From Ignavibacterium sp. (GTDB lineage: Bacteria; Bacteroidota; Ignavibacteria; Ignavibacteriales; Ignavibacteriaceae), in contig NZ_AP026678.1 in the NCBI RefSeq assembly GCF_025998815.1, positions 2,480,001 to 2,544,000 on the forward strand: a stretch of 64,000 nucleotides of DNA, in the 5' to 3' direction. The position numbers and the translations under genes were made by a program. A model generated the notes under the pieces. The model worked only from the letters and a program-made list of their open reading frames with translations, had not been told where the DNA came from and ran no database searches. Below, one piece after another: positions 49,853 to 58,150 of the stretch (its first letter is position 1; every line of letters starts with the position of its first letter).

Positions 49853-50608
49853 TCATTTATCCATCCACTCTTTAAATGCAGATGATCTTTCCACACTTAC
49901 AAGTGCTTCAACTTCTTTTGGTTCGGGGGGATTTAATTCAATTTTTATTCTTGAGCGGGAATATGGAATCATATTCTTTATTGCACTAAATGCAACTATC
50001 ATTTTTCTGTTGATACGAAAAAATTTTTCCGGATCAATCACATCCTGAAGTTTATCGAGTGTAAAATCAATCGGGAATGTGCTGCCAGATGACGTTGTCA
50101 GAAAAACATTTTTCTCCAATGCATAGAAGTAAGCAACCTCATCAATTTCAACTTTTTTAATCTTTTGTCCGTACTGGATTAAAAACCTTTTCTTGTAACT
50201 AATGTCTTTGTTTTGAATGCTTCTGATTATTTCTTCAAAATCCATCAGGTAAGATGATTTGATATTTTTGTATTTATTTAATGCTTCACGCAGTTCATCT
50301 TTCTTAATGGGCTTAAGAAGATAATCTATGCTATTAAGCTTGAATGCTTTAATCGCATATTGATCATAAGCGGTCGTGAAGATAATCGGGACATCAACAT
50401 CAACCTTTTCAAAGATTGAAAAACTTAATCCGTCTTCAAGCTGAATATCAAGAAAGATTAAATCCGGCTTATTCTGTTTAAGATACTTTATGGATTGCTC
50501 AACAGAAGTAAGCTTTGCAGAAATTTCAATAGACGAATCAATCTCTTTGATTAACTCTTCCAATCTTTCTGCGGCAAGTTTTTCGTCTTCAATTATTATT
50601 GTTTTCAT
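49853..50608 (-). CDS. LytTR-type response regulator
   Basis: 251 residues from the ATG at 50608 (GAGGAA just upstream supports it over the ATG at 50674, which lies in repeat DNA). The receiver domain has the phospho-acceptor D54 (FLDIQL), an acidic pair near the start (IIEDEK), and K in LLKPIKKDEL. The C-terminal half is a LytTR DNA-binding domain (YGQKIKKVEIDEVAYFYALEKNVFL, then FRINRKMIV). It forms a two-component pair with the kinase just upstream. Confidence 0.92.
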   Translation of the reverse strand: MKTIIIEDEKLAAERLEELIKEIDSSIEISAKLTSVEQSIKYLKQNKPDLIFLDIQLEDGLSFSIFEKVDVDVPIIFTTAYDQYAIKAFKLNSIDYLLKPIKKDELREALNKYKNIKSSYLMDFEEIIRSIQNKDISYKKRFLIQYGQKIKKVEIDEVAYFYALEKNVFLTTSSGSTFPIDFTLDKLQDVIDPEKFFRINRKMIVAFSAIKNMIPYSRSRIKIELNPPEPKEVEALVSVERSSAFKEWMDK

Positions 50609-50610
50609 TT

Positions 50611-50700
50611 CTTCCTCTGTGTAACTCTGTGTATCCTTCGTGGTTCTCCGTGTAACAATCCTTTGTTCTTTCACAGAGGATCACGGAGTAGGCACTGAGA
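50611..50700. repeat. Intergenic CTCTGTG/CTCCGTG inverted repeat
   Basis: The spacer between the kinase and regulator genes holds repeated CTCTGTGTA and CTCCGTGTAAC words on one side and CACAGAGGATCACGGAG on the other, giving an imperfect inverted repeat. Related words (TTACACGGAGAACCACGGAG) recur at 54006-54027. Confidence 0.55.
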
Positions 50701-50710
50701 GCCACCGAAA

Positions 50711-51757
50711 TTAATCAGGGTTTATTAACGGTATTTTTGCAACATATTCTTTTTCAGTAACTGTAAAATGCGGAAGTTCTTCTCCCAGCAGTTCATATCT
50801 TTTTCTAAGGTTATTCAATCCAACTCCTTTTGATTCTACTCCTTTAATCTTGGGCTGAAGATTATTAACAACCACAAGCCAATCATTCTCATTATATATT
50901 TTTATTCTCAAAGGATTATCAACGGAAGCTCTATTATGTTTAAAAACATTCTCGAGTAATGTCTGCACCGCAAGTGGCGGAACGAGATAGTTTAATTTGG
51001 CGACATCTATATTTATTTCCATATCAACAGCGTTATCAAATCTGATCTTTTGAAGAAACAAAAAGGACTTAGCAAAATCTATTTCCTCTCTTAATTCAAC
51101 AACAGGTTTCTCAATCACATCAAGTGTGTATCGGTAAACCGAAGAAAACTCATCCACAAAATTTTGCGCTTTGTCAGAATCTTTTTTTATTAATGATGAA
51201 AGCACATTTAAACTGTTAAATAAAAAATGTGGATTGAGCTGACTCTTCAGTGTTTCAAATCTTATTTGTGAGTTTTCTCTTTCAAGTCTTTCTGCTTTTA
51301 CTAAAGACTGCTGACTTCTTTTGAACCAGATAATAGCTTCAATAACAGTTATAATGATAATGTTGAGAACCGAAGTGATCAGCGAGTTATTAATCATGTT
51401 CTTTGATAATCCATCCGGATAAGGCATTAGCGAATTGGCTAGAATAGTTATTGATGAACCGATAACAATTGCAGCAAACACGGCAAATAAAAGCTCTGCA
51501 GGTATTCTTGGTAATAGTTTTTGGGGTAGAGGAAATATTTTATCAAGTCTGTTAATAATCTGAAGGTCGAGATAAACCAGCACTAAAGCAAAAACAAAAC
51601 TGAAAGAAGTGCCAATTGCTAATCGTGTTAAATAATTTCCAATGTTTGGAACAATAATATATCCTGTAACATAATTGTATGTTATAATTATCAGCTGGAC
51701 AAAGAATGCCAGAAGCAGAATTGTAAGTACGGTATATTTATTTAATTTCATTTTCAC
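50711..51757 (-). CDS. LytS-like sensor histidine kinase
   Basis: 348 residues with four hydrophobic segments in the first 145 residues, then the His_kinase domain with phospho-acceptor H177 (QLNPHFLFNSLNVLSSLI), the N-box LLENVFKHN and the glycine-rich GVGLNNLRKRYELLGE. No sensor domain other than the membrane part is seen. It precedes the LytTR regulator by about 100 bp. The target of the pair is unknown. Confidence 0.92.
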   Translation of the reverse strand: MKMKLNKYTVLTILLLAFFVQLIIITYNYVTGYIIVPNIGNYLTRLAIGTSFSFVFALVLVYLDLQIINRLDKIFPLPQKLLPRIPAELLFAVFAAIVIGSSITILANSLMPYPDGLSKNMINNSLITSVLNIIIITVIEAIIWFKRSQQSLVKAERLERENSQIRFETLKSQLNPHFLFNSLNVLSSLIKKDSDKAQNFVDEFSSVYRYTLDVIEKPVVELREEIDFAKSFLFLQKIRFDNAVDMEINIDVAKLNYLVPPLAVQTLLENVFKHNRASVDNPLRIKIYNENDWLVVVNNLQPKIKGVESKGVGLNNLRKRYELLGEELPHFTVTEKEYVAKIPLINPD

Positions 51758-51820
51758 ACTTTAAAAATCGTCAAAAATTATATTAGATACCTTCTAATTA
51801 ACTTATTGCGAAAAATTTTA

Positions 51821-52432
51821 TCACATTTCAAGCTGCGTATCAGTAACCTGTTTTTCTTTGTAAGGAAATTGTTTTTCAAATTCGTTTAACTTATCCTCAT
51901 TTACATCGAAACTTTCATCTTCAATAAATCTTCCCCCAACATCAATTAAAGAGTTTTCAAATGACTCTAAAGCCATAAACGGCTCAAAGTTTTGATAGTC
52001 TTTTGTTGTAATCCCAAACTCTTTAGCATTCTTAAAACCAAAACGATGATAGTAATCAGGATTACCAAAAAGAATCATTCCCCGAAATCCTAATCTTCTT
52101 GCTATTTCAATAGATTCTTTCAACAATCTTTCACCAATTCCTTTCTTTTGAAAATTTGGTAATACTGACAAAGGTCCAACGCATAAGACTTCGTATTCTT
52201 TATTTAGTGAATCAACTACCTTTGCCTTTGTCGAGATAATATGCCCAACAATTTGGTTGTTACGGATAGCAACAAGGTCGAGTTCTTTAATATAGCTTTG
52301 ACTTTTTCTTAGATTATGTAGAACCAAATGCTCACTGCAACCAGGTTTATAAACATTCCAGAATGCTTCGCGTGTAATATTTTCGGTAATACTAAAATCT
52401 TCCCGGGATGTTTGCTTGATAAGTAAATTCAT
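51821..52432 (-). CDS. GNAT-family N-acetyltransferase
   Basis: 203 residues with the GNAT fold: acetyl-CoA loop VLPNFQKKGIGERLLKESI (motif A, QKKGIGxxL) and GMILFGNPDYYHRFGFKNA (motif B). It resembles YhbS-like acetyltransferases. The C-terminal 50 residues are an extra charged extension. Substrate unknown. Confidence 0.88.
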   Translation of the reverse strand: MNLLIKQTSREDFSITENITREAFWNVYKPGCSEHLVLHNLRKSQSYIKELDLVAIRNNQIVGHIISTKAKVVDSLNKEYEVLCVGPLSVLPNFQKKGIGERLLKESIEIARRLGFRGMILFGNPDYYHRFGFKNAKEFGITTKDYQNFEPFMALESFENSLIDVGGRFIEDESFDVNEDKLNEFEKQFPYKEKQVTDTQLEM

Positions 52433-52514
52433 TCTCTATTCTCCATAGATTTAGTTTTATTATTCTCTGTTCTAAATTCGTTAAAAAAATTTTCAGATGA
52501 TTACTCTTTTTCTC

Positions 52515-52593
52515 GTCATTCTGAGCAAAGCGAAGAATCTCTTAAAATTAATTTCAGAGATTCTTCACTTCACTTCGTTCCGTTCAGAATGAC
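52515..52593. repeat. Palindromic GTCATTCTGA repeat (MITE-like)
   Basis: GTCATTCTGA (52515-52524) pairs with TCAGAATGAC (52584-52593), and AAGAATCTCT (52533-52542) pairs with AGAGATTCTT (52556-52565). This sequence type (TCATTCTGAGC...GAAGAATCTC) recurs in many bacterial genomes as a dispersed palindromic intergenic repeat. Confidence 0.8.
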
Positions 52594-52604
52594 ATACTGG
52601 ATTG

Positions 52605-53186
52605 CTAAAACGACCACGACAATCCAACACCAACTGACAAATAATTCAAATCAACAGATGTGCTTACATTATTTATATCAATATCTCTGTTAAGTGAGCG
52701 ATATCTGACAGAAGGTAATAATGAAAACTTTTCACTTAATAAAATTACCAGACCTGCTTCAGCTTGCCAACCCAATCCATGTCCGGAATCAATAGTTATA
52801 TCGCCATTATTGTTTTCAATTTCTATGTGGTTGTACGTGCCGCCAGCTCTAACAAGATATTTTATATCTGATTCTCCGATTGGATGAATGAACTGAAACC
52901 CGAATGTGTAACCTGTTTCTTCAAAGCTTGCATCAGAACCAGCAAACGATTGATCAACCGCAAAATTATTATAACTCCAACCTGCATAAGCTGCAAGATG
53001 AGGCATAAATCTGTAAGCTATGGTTAACTCTCCCCCAAATCCTAAACCAAGATCAGCATCTGAAATATCCTGAGTTGCATAATTAATGCCAGGTCTCAAT
53101 TCCAGACTCCATTTGTCTTGAGAATAAGATTGGTTAAAAACGGCAAAGAGTGTTAAAGCAGCGATTGTTAAAAGTAACTTTTTCAT
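52605..53186 (-). CDS. Outer-membrane beta-barrel protein
   Basis: 193 residues from the ATG at 53186 (AAGGA upstream, and a later start than the one at 53237). The signal peptide is MKKLLLTIAALTLFAVFNQSYSQ. The rest is a small OmpA/OmpW-like barrel (MPHLAAYAGWSYNNFAV, TFGFQFIHPIGESDIKYLVR) with a terminal Phe (SVGVGLSWSF). No extra domain. Function unknown. Confidence 0.85.
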   Translation of the reverse strand: MKKLLLTIAALTLFAVFNQSYSQDKWSLELRPGINYATQDISDADLGLGFGGELTIAYRFMPHLAAYAGWSYNNFAVDQSFAGSDASFEETGYTFGFQFIHPIGESDIKYLVRAGGTYNHIEIENNNGDITIDSGHGLGWQAEAGLVILLSEKFSLLPSVRYRSLNRDIDINNVSTSVDLNYLSVGVGLSWSF

Positions 53187-53376
53187 TTTTGTATCCTTAT
53201 AAGTTTGTGAATAAATGTATTTAAGTTTCTGTTCCAAACTTAAGAGGCACAGATGGGGTTGGAAAAAATAAGACGATGAACTGGTTTATCAGCCAGATGA
53301 ACCTGTAAAATGAAGAGATGAAAACTCATTCAAAATCAATGAACTTTTATTCAAATTAGACTGTTTTACAAACATT

Positions 53377-53973
53377 ATGAATATACTTTTTTACATCAGT
53401 ATTTTTCTATTCTTTTTCACACTGTCTGCAAATCCACAAAGTGATTCTTTATTGAAAGACTTTCATCTTGAGAGAATGAACATAAACGAATCTGCAATGC
53501 TTGTGCTTGGTGGATGGGTAGTTGGAAATATTCTGGTAGGAACTTACGGAAACTTTAAGGCAAGTGGAGAGGCAAAATATTTTCATCAGTTTAATGCAAT
53601 GTGGAATGTTGTGAATTTAGGTATTGCTGCGTTTGGATATTTCAATGCTGTAAATTCTGATCCTGCATCAATGACGAATTTAGAAATTCTGAAAGATTAT
53701 AATTCACTGCAAAGTTTTCTTTTACTTAACGCCGGACTGGATGCTGCTTACATAATGACGGGGTTTTATTTGAAAGAAAGATCAAAGAATTCTTCAAGTG
53801 CAGAAAGATTGAAAGGATATGGCAACAGTTTATTACTTCAGGGCGGATTTCTATTGCTGTTTGATGTGACTTTGTATTTCATTCATCAGAACAATGCTAA
53901 CATTAATCTTTATCCTCATATAGAAAGTCTGCTTTCCGGTGGAGTTGGTGTTGGAATTAATTTGAAATTATAA
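53377..53973 (+). CDS. Small membrane protein of unknown function
   Basis: 198 residues. A signal-like segment (MNILFYISIFLFFFTLSANPQ) is followed by four hydrophobic stretches (about 43-60, 79-95, 120-133, 154-175) and a glycine-rich end. The stretch YFHQFNAMWNVVNLGIAAFGYF and the later LKERSKNSSSAERLKGYGNS are its most distinctive parts. I cannot assign it to a named family with confidence. Confidence 0.6.
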   Translation: MNILFYISIFLFFFTLSANPQSDSLLKDFHLERMNINESAMLVLGGWVVGNILVGTYGNFKASGEAKYFHQFNAMWNVVNLGIAAFGYFNAVNSDPASMTNLEILKDYNSLQSFLLLNAGLDAAYIMTGFYLKERSKNSSSAERLKGYGNSLLLQGGFLLLFDVTLYFIHQNNANINLYPHIESLLSGGVGVGINLKL

Positions 53974-53986
53974 TTTGTTCTTCTCT

Positions 53987-54062
53987 GTGAAATCAATCGG
54001 AACTGGTTACACGGAGAACCACGGAGCCAGCTGTTTGCACTGATAACACGGAGAGCACAACT
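53987..54062. repeat. Second copy of the CACGGAG intergenic repeat
   Basis: CTCTGTGAAATC, TTACACGGAGAACCACGGAG and ACACGGAGAGCAC follow each other in this spacer. It shares words with 50611-50700. Confidence 0.55.
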
Positions 54063-54100
54063 AGATTTACAATAACTAAAAATAAAATGAGAGAATATTA

Positions 54101-54799
54101 ATGAGTACATATTTAATAATTGGAGGAACATCCGGAATCGGATTGGAAACGACAAAGCATCTGAGCAAGAACAATCGTGTTATTGTTTTAAGCAGAGAGA
54201 AAAAAAATCTTGACGGATTAAACAATGTTAAATTCATCTCCGCAGATGTAACAAAACCAATGGATGAACTTCCGCAAATCAGCGAACCACTTAACGGAAT
54301 TGTTTATTGTCCCGGCACAATAAACTTAAAACCATTAAAGAGTTTAAAGCTTAAAGATTTTCAAAATGATTTTGAAGTGAATCTTCTTGGCGCTGTTAAA
54401 GTAATCAATAAATATTTTAACAACTTAAAAGAAGCCGGCAAATCAAGCATAGTTTTGTTCAGCACAGTTGCTGTTCAAACTGGAATGCCCTATCACGCTT
54501 CTATCGCTTCAGCAAAAGGTGCGGTTGAGGGATTAACCCGTTCTCTGGCGGCAGAGTTTGCACCAAACATTCGTGTTAATTGCATTGCGCCTTCAATAAC
54601 AAATACTCCGCTTGCAGAAAAACTTTTAAACAATGAAACAAAAGTTAAATCATCAGAAGACCGACATCCGTTAAAAAGAATTGGTGATGCAAAAGAAATT
54701 GCAGAAGCAGTTGCTTTTCTTCTTTCTGATTCTGCTTCATTCATAACCGGACAAATATTAAAAATTGATGGCGGAATTTCTTCCATTAAAACTATTTAA
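54101..54799 (+). CDS. SDR-family protein lacking the catalytic tyrosine
   Basis: Short-chain dehydrogenase-like fold of 232 residues. The NAD-binding loop is GGTSGIG (8-14), VNLLG is near residue 94, and the end DGGISSIKTI is typical. The serine (S121) and lysine (K139) of the active site are present, but the position of the catalytic tyrosine, four before K139, is Ile135 (HASIASAKGAVEG). The NNAG motif is replaced by YCPG. It may still bind nucleotide. It lies just ahead of the flavin reductase gene. Confidence 0.85.
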   Translation: MSTYLIIGGTSGIGLETTKHLSKNNRVIVLSREKKNLDGLNNVKFISADVTKPMDELPQISEPLNGIVYCPGTINLKPLKSLKLKDFQNDFEVNLLGAVKVINKYFNNLKEAGKSSIVLFSTVAVQTGMPYHASIASAKGAVEGLTRSLAAEFAPNIRVNCIAPSITNTPLAEKLLNNETKVKSSEDRHPLKRIGDAKEIAEAVAFLLSDSASFITGQILKIDGGISSIKTI

Positions 54800-54851
54800 A
54801 CTTTGCGACTTAGCGTCCCTGTCTGCCGAAAAGAAGATTTCCGTGAAAAAA

Positions 54852-55481
54852 ATGAAAATAACAAACGAAAACATTTTACAATTTGAGAAGTTATTCAGAA
54901 CTAACTTTGTTAATTCTCTTTCGGGATTTAAGAGTGCAAACTTAATCGGAACAATTTCAAAAAAGGGCAAAACAAATCTTGCCATATTCAGCTCTGTAAT
55001 TCACGTTGGTGCAAATCCACCGCTGATTGGAATGCTGGTTCGTCCTGCATCTGTACCTCGCCACACTTATGAAAACATTAAAGACGCCGGTTACTTTACA
55101 ATAAATCATATCAACAAAGAAATTTATAAACAAGCACATCAAACATCCGCAAGATATGATAAAGATGTTTCTGAATTTGATGAATGCGGATTGACACCTG
55201 AATTCGCAAATACAATCAAAGCCCCTTATGTAAAAGAGTCGAATATAAAAATTGGCTGCCGTTTTGTCGAAGAACATTTAATAAAAACTAACGACACAAT
55301 TTTTATAGTTGGAGAAATACTTGAAGTAATTATACCGGATGATGTGCTAACCAATGATGGATATGTTGATATTGAAAAAGCCGGAACAATAGCAATCAGT
55401 GCACTGGACAGTTACCACGAGACAAAACGAATAGCAAGACTCACTTATGCCAAACCAAGAACTAAAGTGAAGGAATTGTGA
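54852..55481 (+). CDS. Flavin reductase-like (FMN-binding split barrel) protein
   Basis: 209 residues from the ATG at 54852. The split-barrel FMN domain has SGFKSANLIGTIS, TNLAIFSSVIHVGANPPLIGML and PRHTYENIKDAGYFTIN, as in the DIM6/NTAB flavin reductase family. The partner (oxygenase or oxidoreductase) is not known. The preceding SDR gene ends 52 bp upstream. The open frame back to 54765 runs through CTTTGCGACTTAGCGTC repeat-like DNA and is not used. Confidence 0.87.
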   Translation: MKITNENILQFEKLFRTNFVNSLSGFKSANLIGTISKKGKTNLAIFSSVIHVGANPPLIGMLVRPASVPRHTYENIKDAGYFTINHINKEIYKQAHQTSARYDKDVSEFDECGLTPEFANTIKAPYVKESNIKIGCRFVEEHLIKTNDTIFIVGEILEVIIPDDVLTNDGYVDIEKAGTIAISALDSYHETKRIARLTYAKPRTKVKEL

Positions 55482-55515
55482 AGAGAAAAATTTTATTGTG
55501 CATAGTAGATAATTG

Positions 55516-55622
55516 AGTTAACGTTTTGACACTTGGTGCAGTGGCGGGTTTCCCTGCCTGCCGGCAGGCACTTGTTCAATTAACCACGTCATCCGCCATT
55601 GAGCCAAACGCCTGTTGGCGGG
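55516..55622 (-). repeat. attC-like imperfect palindrome, far end of the cassette array
   Basis: Read on the plus strand it opens GTTAACGTTTTGAC...GTGGCGGG and closes CCGCCATTGAGCCAAACGCCTG then TTGGCGGG, so the two ends are imperfect complements. An inner perfect palindrome TGCCTGCCGGCAGGCA lies at 55555-55570. The ends match those of the element at 58762. The flavodoxin-like gene stops 8 bp from it. Confidence 0.55.
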
Positions 55623-55629
55623 TCGTTGT

Positions 55630-56208
55630 TTATTTACCTTGTTCTCCAAACCTTTCAATTTTGTTAATCCACTTCTGTCTATAGATTTCTTTAGAAAGTC
55701 GAATAGGTCCAATATTCGTAACTCTTACAGGGTTAATTCCGCAAAACTGCAAAGTCAATTTTTTAACTGCATTATTACTTGGTTTTCCATAAACAAGCCA
55801 ATAATACCACGCAGGTTGGTCAAGAGTCGAAATAATTCTTGCGGATTTGTTTTTTAGTAATTTGTCCCACCAAACAGATTTTCCTCGTTTTTGAAAAGCA
55901 AATCCGGGTAAGAATACTCTATCAAAAAAACCTTTCATAATTGCAGGAATTGAACCCCACCAAACCGGATAAATTAGCACTAAATGGTCTGCCCATTTTA
56001 TTTTTTCTTGTGCATCTAATAAGTCGGGTTCAAGTTCTGTTCGTTTTCGATACCCAAATTGTAGATTAGGATTAAAATTCAAATCCCTGATGATAATTTC
56101 CTTTACTTCATGACCTCTGGATAAGGCTCCTTTTTTGTAGGCTTCAGCAAGTCCAAAATTGAAACTTTCTTTGTCTGGATGACCGTTAATTATCAGTATT
56201 TTTATCAT
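55630..56208 (-). CDS. NAD(P)H:quinone oxidoreductase, flavodoxin-like fold
   Basis: 192 residues with the NQO1/MdaB/KefF-type flavodoxin fold: IKILIINGHPDKESFNFGLA (FMN/FAD phosphate loop), ADHLVLIYPVWWGSIPAIMKGFFDRVFLPGFAF, and RIISTLDQPAWYY. It probably reduces quinones or electrophiles in two-electron steps. It lies at the end of the cassette-like unit, 18 bp behind the CPBP gene. Confidence 0.88.
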   Translation of the reverse strand: MIKILIINGHPDKESFNFGLAEAYKKGALSRGHEVKEIIIRDLNFNPNLQFGYRKRTELEPDLLDAQEKIKWADHLVLIYPVWWGSIPAIMKGFFDRVFLPGFAFQKRGKSVWWDKLLKNKSARIISTLDQPAWYYWLVYGKPSNNAVKKLTLQFCGINPVRVTNIGPIRLSKEIYRQKWINKIERFGEQGK

Positions 56209-56226
56209 TTTTTTATTGTTTTATCA

Positions 56227-57018
56227 TTATGCAGTTTGATTGGTTTTTAAAAGCAAAAAAGTATTTTTATTAACCGATAACTTTAATCCATTTCTTTTTT
56301 TGTAAAGTATTGTCAAGATAATTACCAGGCCAACTGTTAAAAACCGAAAAACATTTGAATAAATTCCACCCAGAGCATTGTCGCTCACGGAAAATATTTC
56401 CCATGCTAAATTCATTAACATATGCAGGAAAATGGGAATCCAAATGTTAAAATTCCATTCAGCATATACCCAAGCAAATAAGATACCGCCCAAAAAGGTG
56501 ATCAAGAATATACCCGTCAACTCAATGAAGTCATTACTTTGATACAAATGTAAAAAGCCAAAGTAAAGTGCTCCGAATAGAACCGAAAGAATAAATCCAA
56601 GTTTTGAATGTCTGAAAGGCAGTCCGAATAGGAAACCTCTGAAATATAGTTCTTCGAAAAAGCCGGCAGAAACAACTCCTATTAAAATTGCATCCGGTTT
56701 TATGCTTGGATTGAATTCAAAAATCGCACTAAAACCAATATACATTGGTAAAGTACAGATTAGGGCAAATAAAAATCCTTTGAATATAGACTTATCAAGC
56801 CCTAAATTTTGAAAAAAATCCGATCTTTTCCCAATCAATAAAGTGCCAATAAAAAATGGGATTCCTGTAATCAGATAAGTTAATATATGACTAATTCCGA
56901 GTTGATTTGTTTGTTCAAACAACCATTTTCTGATGATTTTGAAAAACATTTCATCAAAAACAAAATAAAACCCGAATGATATTACAACAATAGATAATAC
57001 TTTAACTGATTTTTTCAT
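56227..57018 (-). CDS. CPBP-family intramembrane metalloprotease
   Basis: 263 residues with about eight hydrophobic segments. The glutamate pair motif is EELYFRG (122-128), followed by FGFLHLY (His of the second motif) and HMLMNLAWEIF. These are the ABI/CPBP (Rce1-like) active-site residues. In bacteria such proteins take part in self-immunity, protein maturation or unknown tasks. 14 bp separate it from the DUF6326-like gene. Confidence 0.88.
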   Translation of the reverse strand: MKKSVKVLSIVVISFGFYFVFDEMFFKIIRKWLFEQTNQLGISHILTYLITGIPFFIGTLLIGKRSDFFQNLGLDKSIFKGFLFALICTLPMYIGFSAIFEFNPSIKPDAILIGVVSAGFFEELYFRGFLFGLPFRHSKLGFILSVLFGALYFGFLHLYQSNDFIELTGIFLITFLGGILFAWVYAEWNFNIWIPIFLHMLMNLAWEIFSVSDNALGGIYSNVFRFLTVGLVIILTILYKKRNGLKLSVNKNTFLLLKTNQTA

Positions 57019-57032
57019 TTCCGTTTATCAAG

Positions 57033-57440
57033 TTAAACCCACTTGTAAGCATAGCGTATAATAATACAAAGCAAAACAACTTCTACGGCTGCTGCAAAAT
57101 ACATATGCCACCAAGCTTCTCCTGCCAAATTGAAGAGCATGTAAGGAATAAGAATGATAGCCACAATAATATTTGTTATGCGATTTATTTTAGCGGGTAA
57201 TACTAATGATAGAAAAATCATTAATATCGGAATAGTGGCTAAAAAAAGTGCTGTAAAAATAAAGCCTTCCGTAATATCAAATACAAATACTTTACCTTTG
57301 GTGATATCGTCAATCTTATTTGGCATATACAAGGCAAAGTAATCCACATAGATGTAGAGAAACATAAAACTCACCCATAGTGAAGCGAGTTTTAGTCTCA
57401 CATTAACTTGGTTGTCTTCCAAATGCATTTGGGTATTCAT
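57033..57440 (-). CDS. Small membrane protein (DUF6326-like)
   Basis: 135 residues with four hydrophobic segments and an N-terminal LKLASLWVSFMFLYIYVDYFALYMP that resembles DUF6326 proteins. Its start is 3 bp from the end of the gene upstream, so it is translationally linked. Function unknown. Confidence 0.7.
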   Translation of the reverse strand: MNTQMHLEDNQVNVRLKLASLWVSFMFLYIYVDYFALYMPNKIDDITKGKVFVFDITEGFIFTALFLATIPILMIFLSLVLPAKINRITNIIVAIILIPYMLFNLAGEAWWHMYFAAAVEVVLLCIIIRYAYKWV

Positions 57441-57443
57441 TAT

Positions 57444-58067
57444 TTAAAAATTAAATCCAAAATGCAGCCCAGGTTCTGGTGTCCACTTTGGCCACTTGTC
57501 ATCTTTTTCTTTGAAACCTATAGGCATTTCAGTGTAATATGGACGACCGGCTATACCAAGTGATGGCTCAAAAAAGAATTTGTCATTAAAGAGTTTAATA
57601 TGATAGCCAACACGGTAGGTATTAAAAATATTAAACCCACTACCAACTTTTTTATCATTTTCATTTTTGAAGGTTTGCCACATTGCTTGGACGTGGGCAG
57701 CAGCATACAGACCTTTCCAAAAATATCTTTGGTACGCAAAACCAAAACCTATTTCTTTTATATACCCTGGGAATTTCTCTTCAGGTGTTCCGTAAGCTTT
57801 ATTATAAAAAGGATTAATGCCAAGTGGCCAAGAATGTTGCCATGTTACCAATTCAAGAGAAATCACATCTTTTCCTGTAACACGAAACCCCAAATTGAGT
57901 TGTGCAAAATGGGGTGGATCTACCTTATCAAAATTACCCAACAAAAACAAAGTACTACCAACAAAGAATTTTTTGTAGGTGCTGTCTTGCTCACTATATT
58001 GAGCTTGTACCTTTAAATTGCTTAGCATCATAAGCGCCAGTCCAATCCATAAAATTTTCTTTTGCAT
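57444..58067 (-). CDS. Secreted barrel-like protein of unknown function
   Basis: 207 residues. Signal peptide MQKKILWIGLALMMLSNLKVQAQ, then strands rich in Phe, Tyr and Trp (FAQLNLGFRVTGKDVISLELV, KEIGFGFAYQRYFWKGLYAAA) and a C-terminal Phe (PGLHFGFNF), consistent with an outer-membrane barrel. It is followed within 3 bp by the DUF6326-like gene. I recognise no named family. Confidence 0.7.
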   Translation of the reverse strand: MQKKILWIGLALMMLSNLKVQAQYSEQDSTYKKFFVGSTLFLLGNFDKVDPPHFAQLNLGFRVTGKDVISLELVTWQHSWPLGINPFYNKAYGTPEEKFPGYIKEIGFGFAYQRYFWKGLYAAAHVQAMWQTFKNENDKKVGSGFNIFNTYRVGYHIKLFNDKFFFEPSLGIAGRPYYTEMPIGFKEKDDKWPKWTPEPGLHFGFNF

Positions 58068-58150
58068 ATCTTTTTAATTGATGTTAAACGATACTGCAAA
58101 AGTAGATTGGAGACACACTACAATTCGTTCACTTAAGTTAAGAAATAAAT

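Noticed and set aside
49794-50048. 84-residue plus-strand reading frame with a signal-like start
   Set aside because: It runs antisense through most of its length to the LytTR domain of the response regulator, which is well supported. Its upstream part also coincides with the minus-strand pseudogene.
55516-55622. Plain rho-independent terminator
   Set aside because: It lacks a T-run, is too long, and its ends match the palindrome at 58762 more closely than any terminator form.
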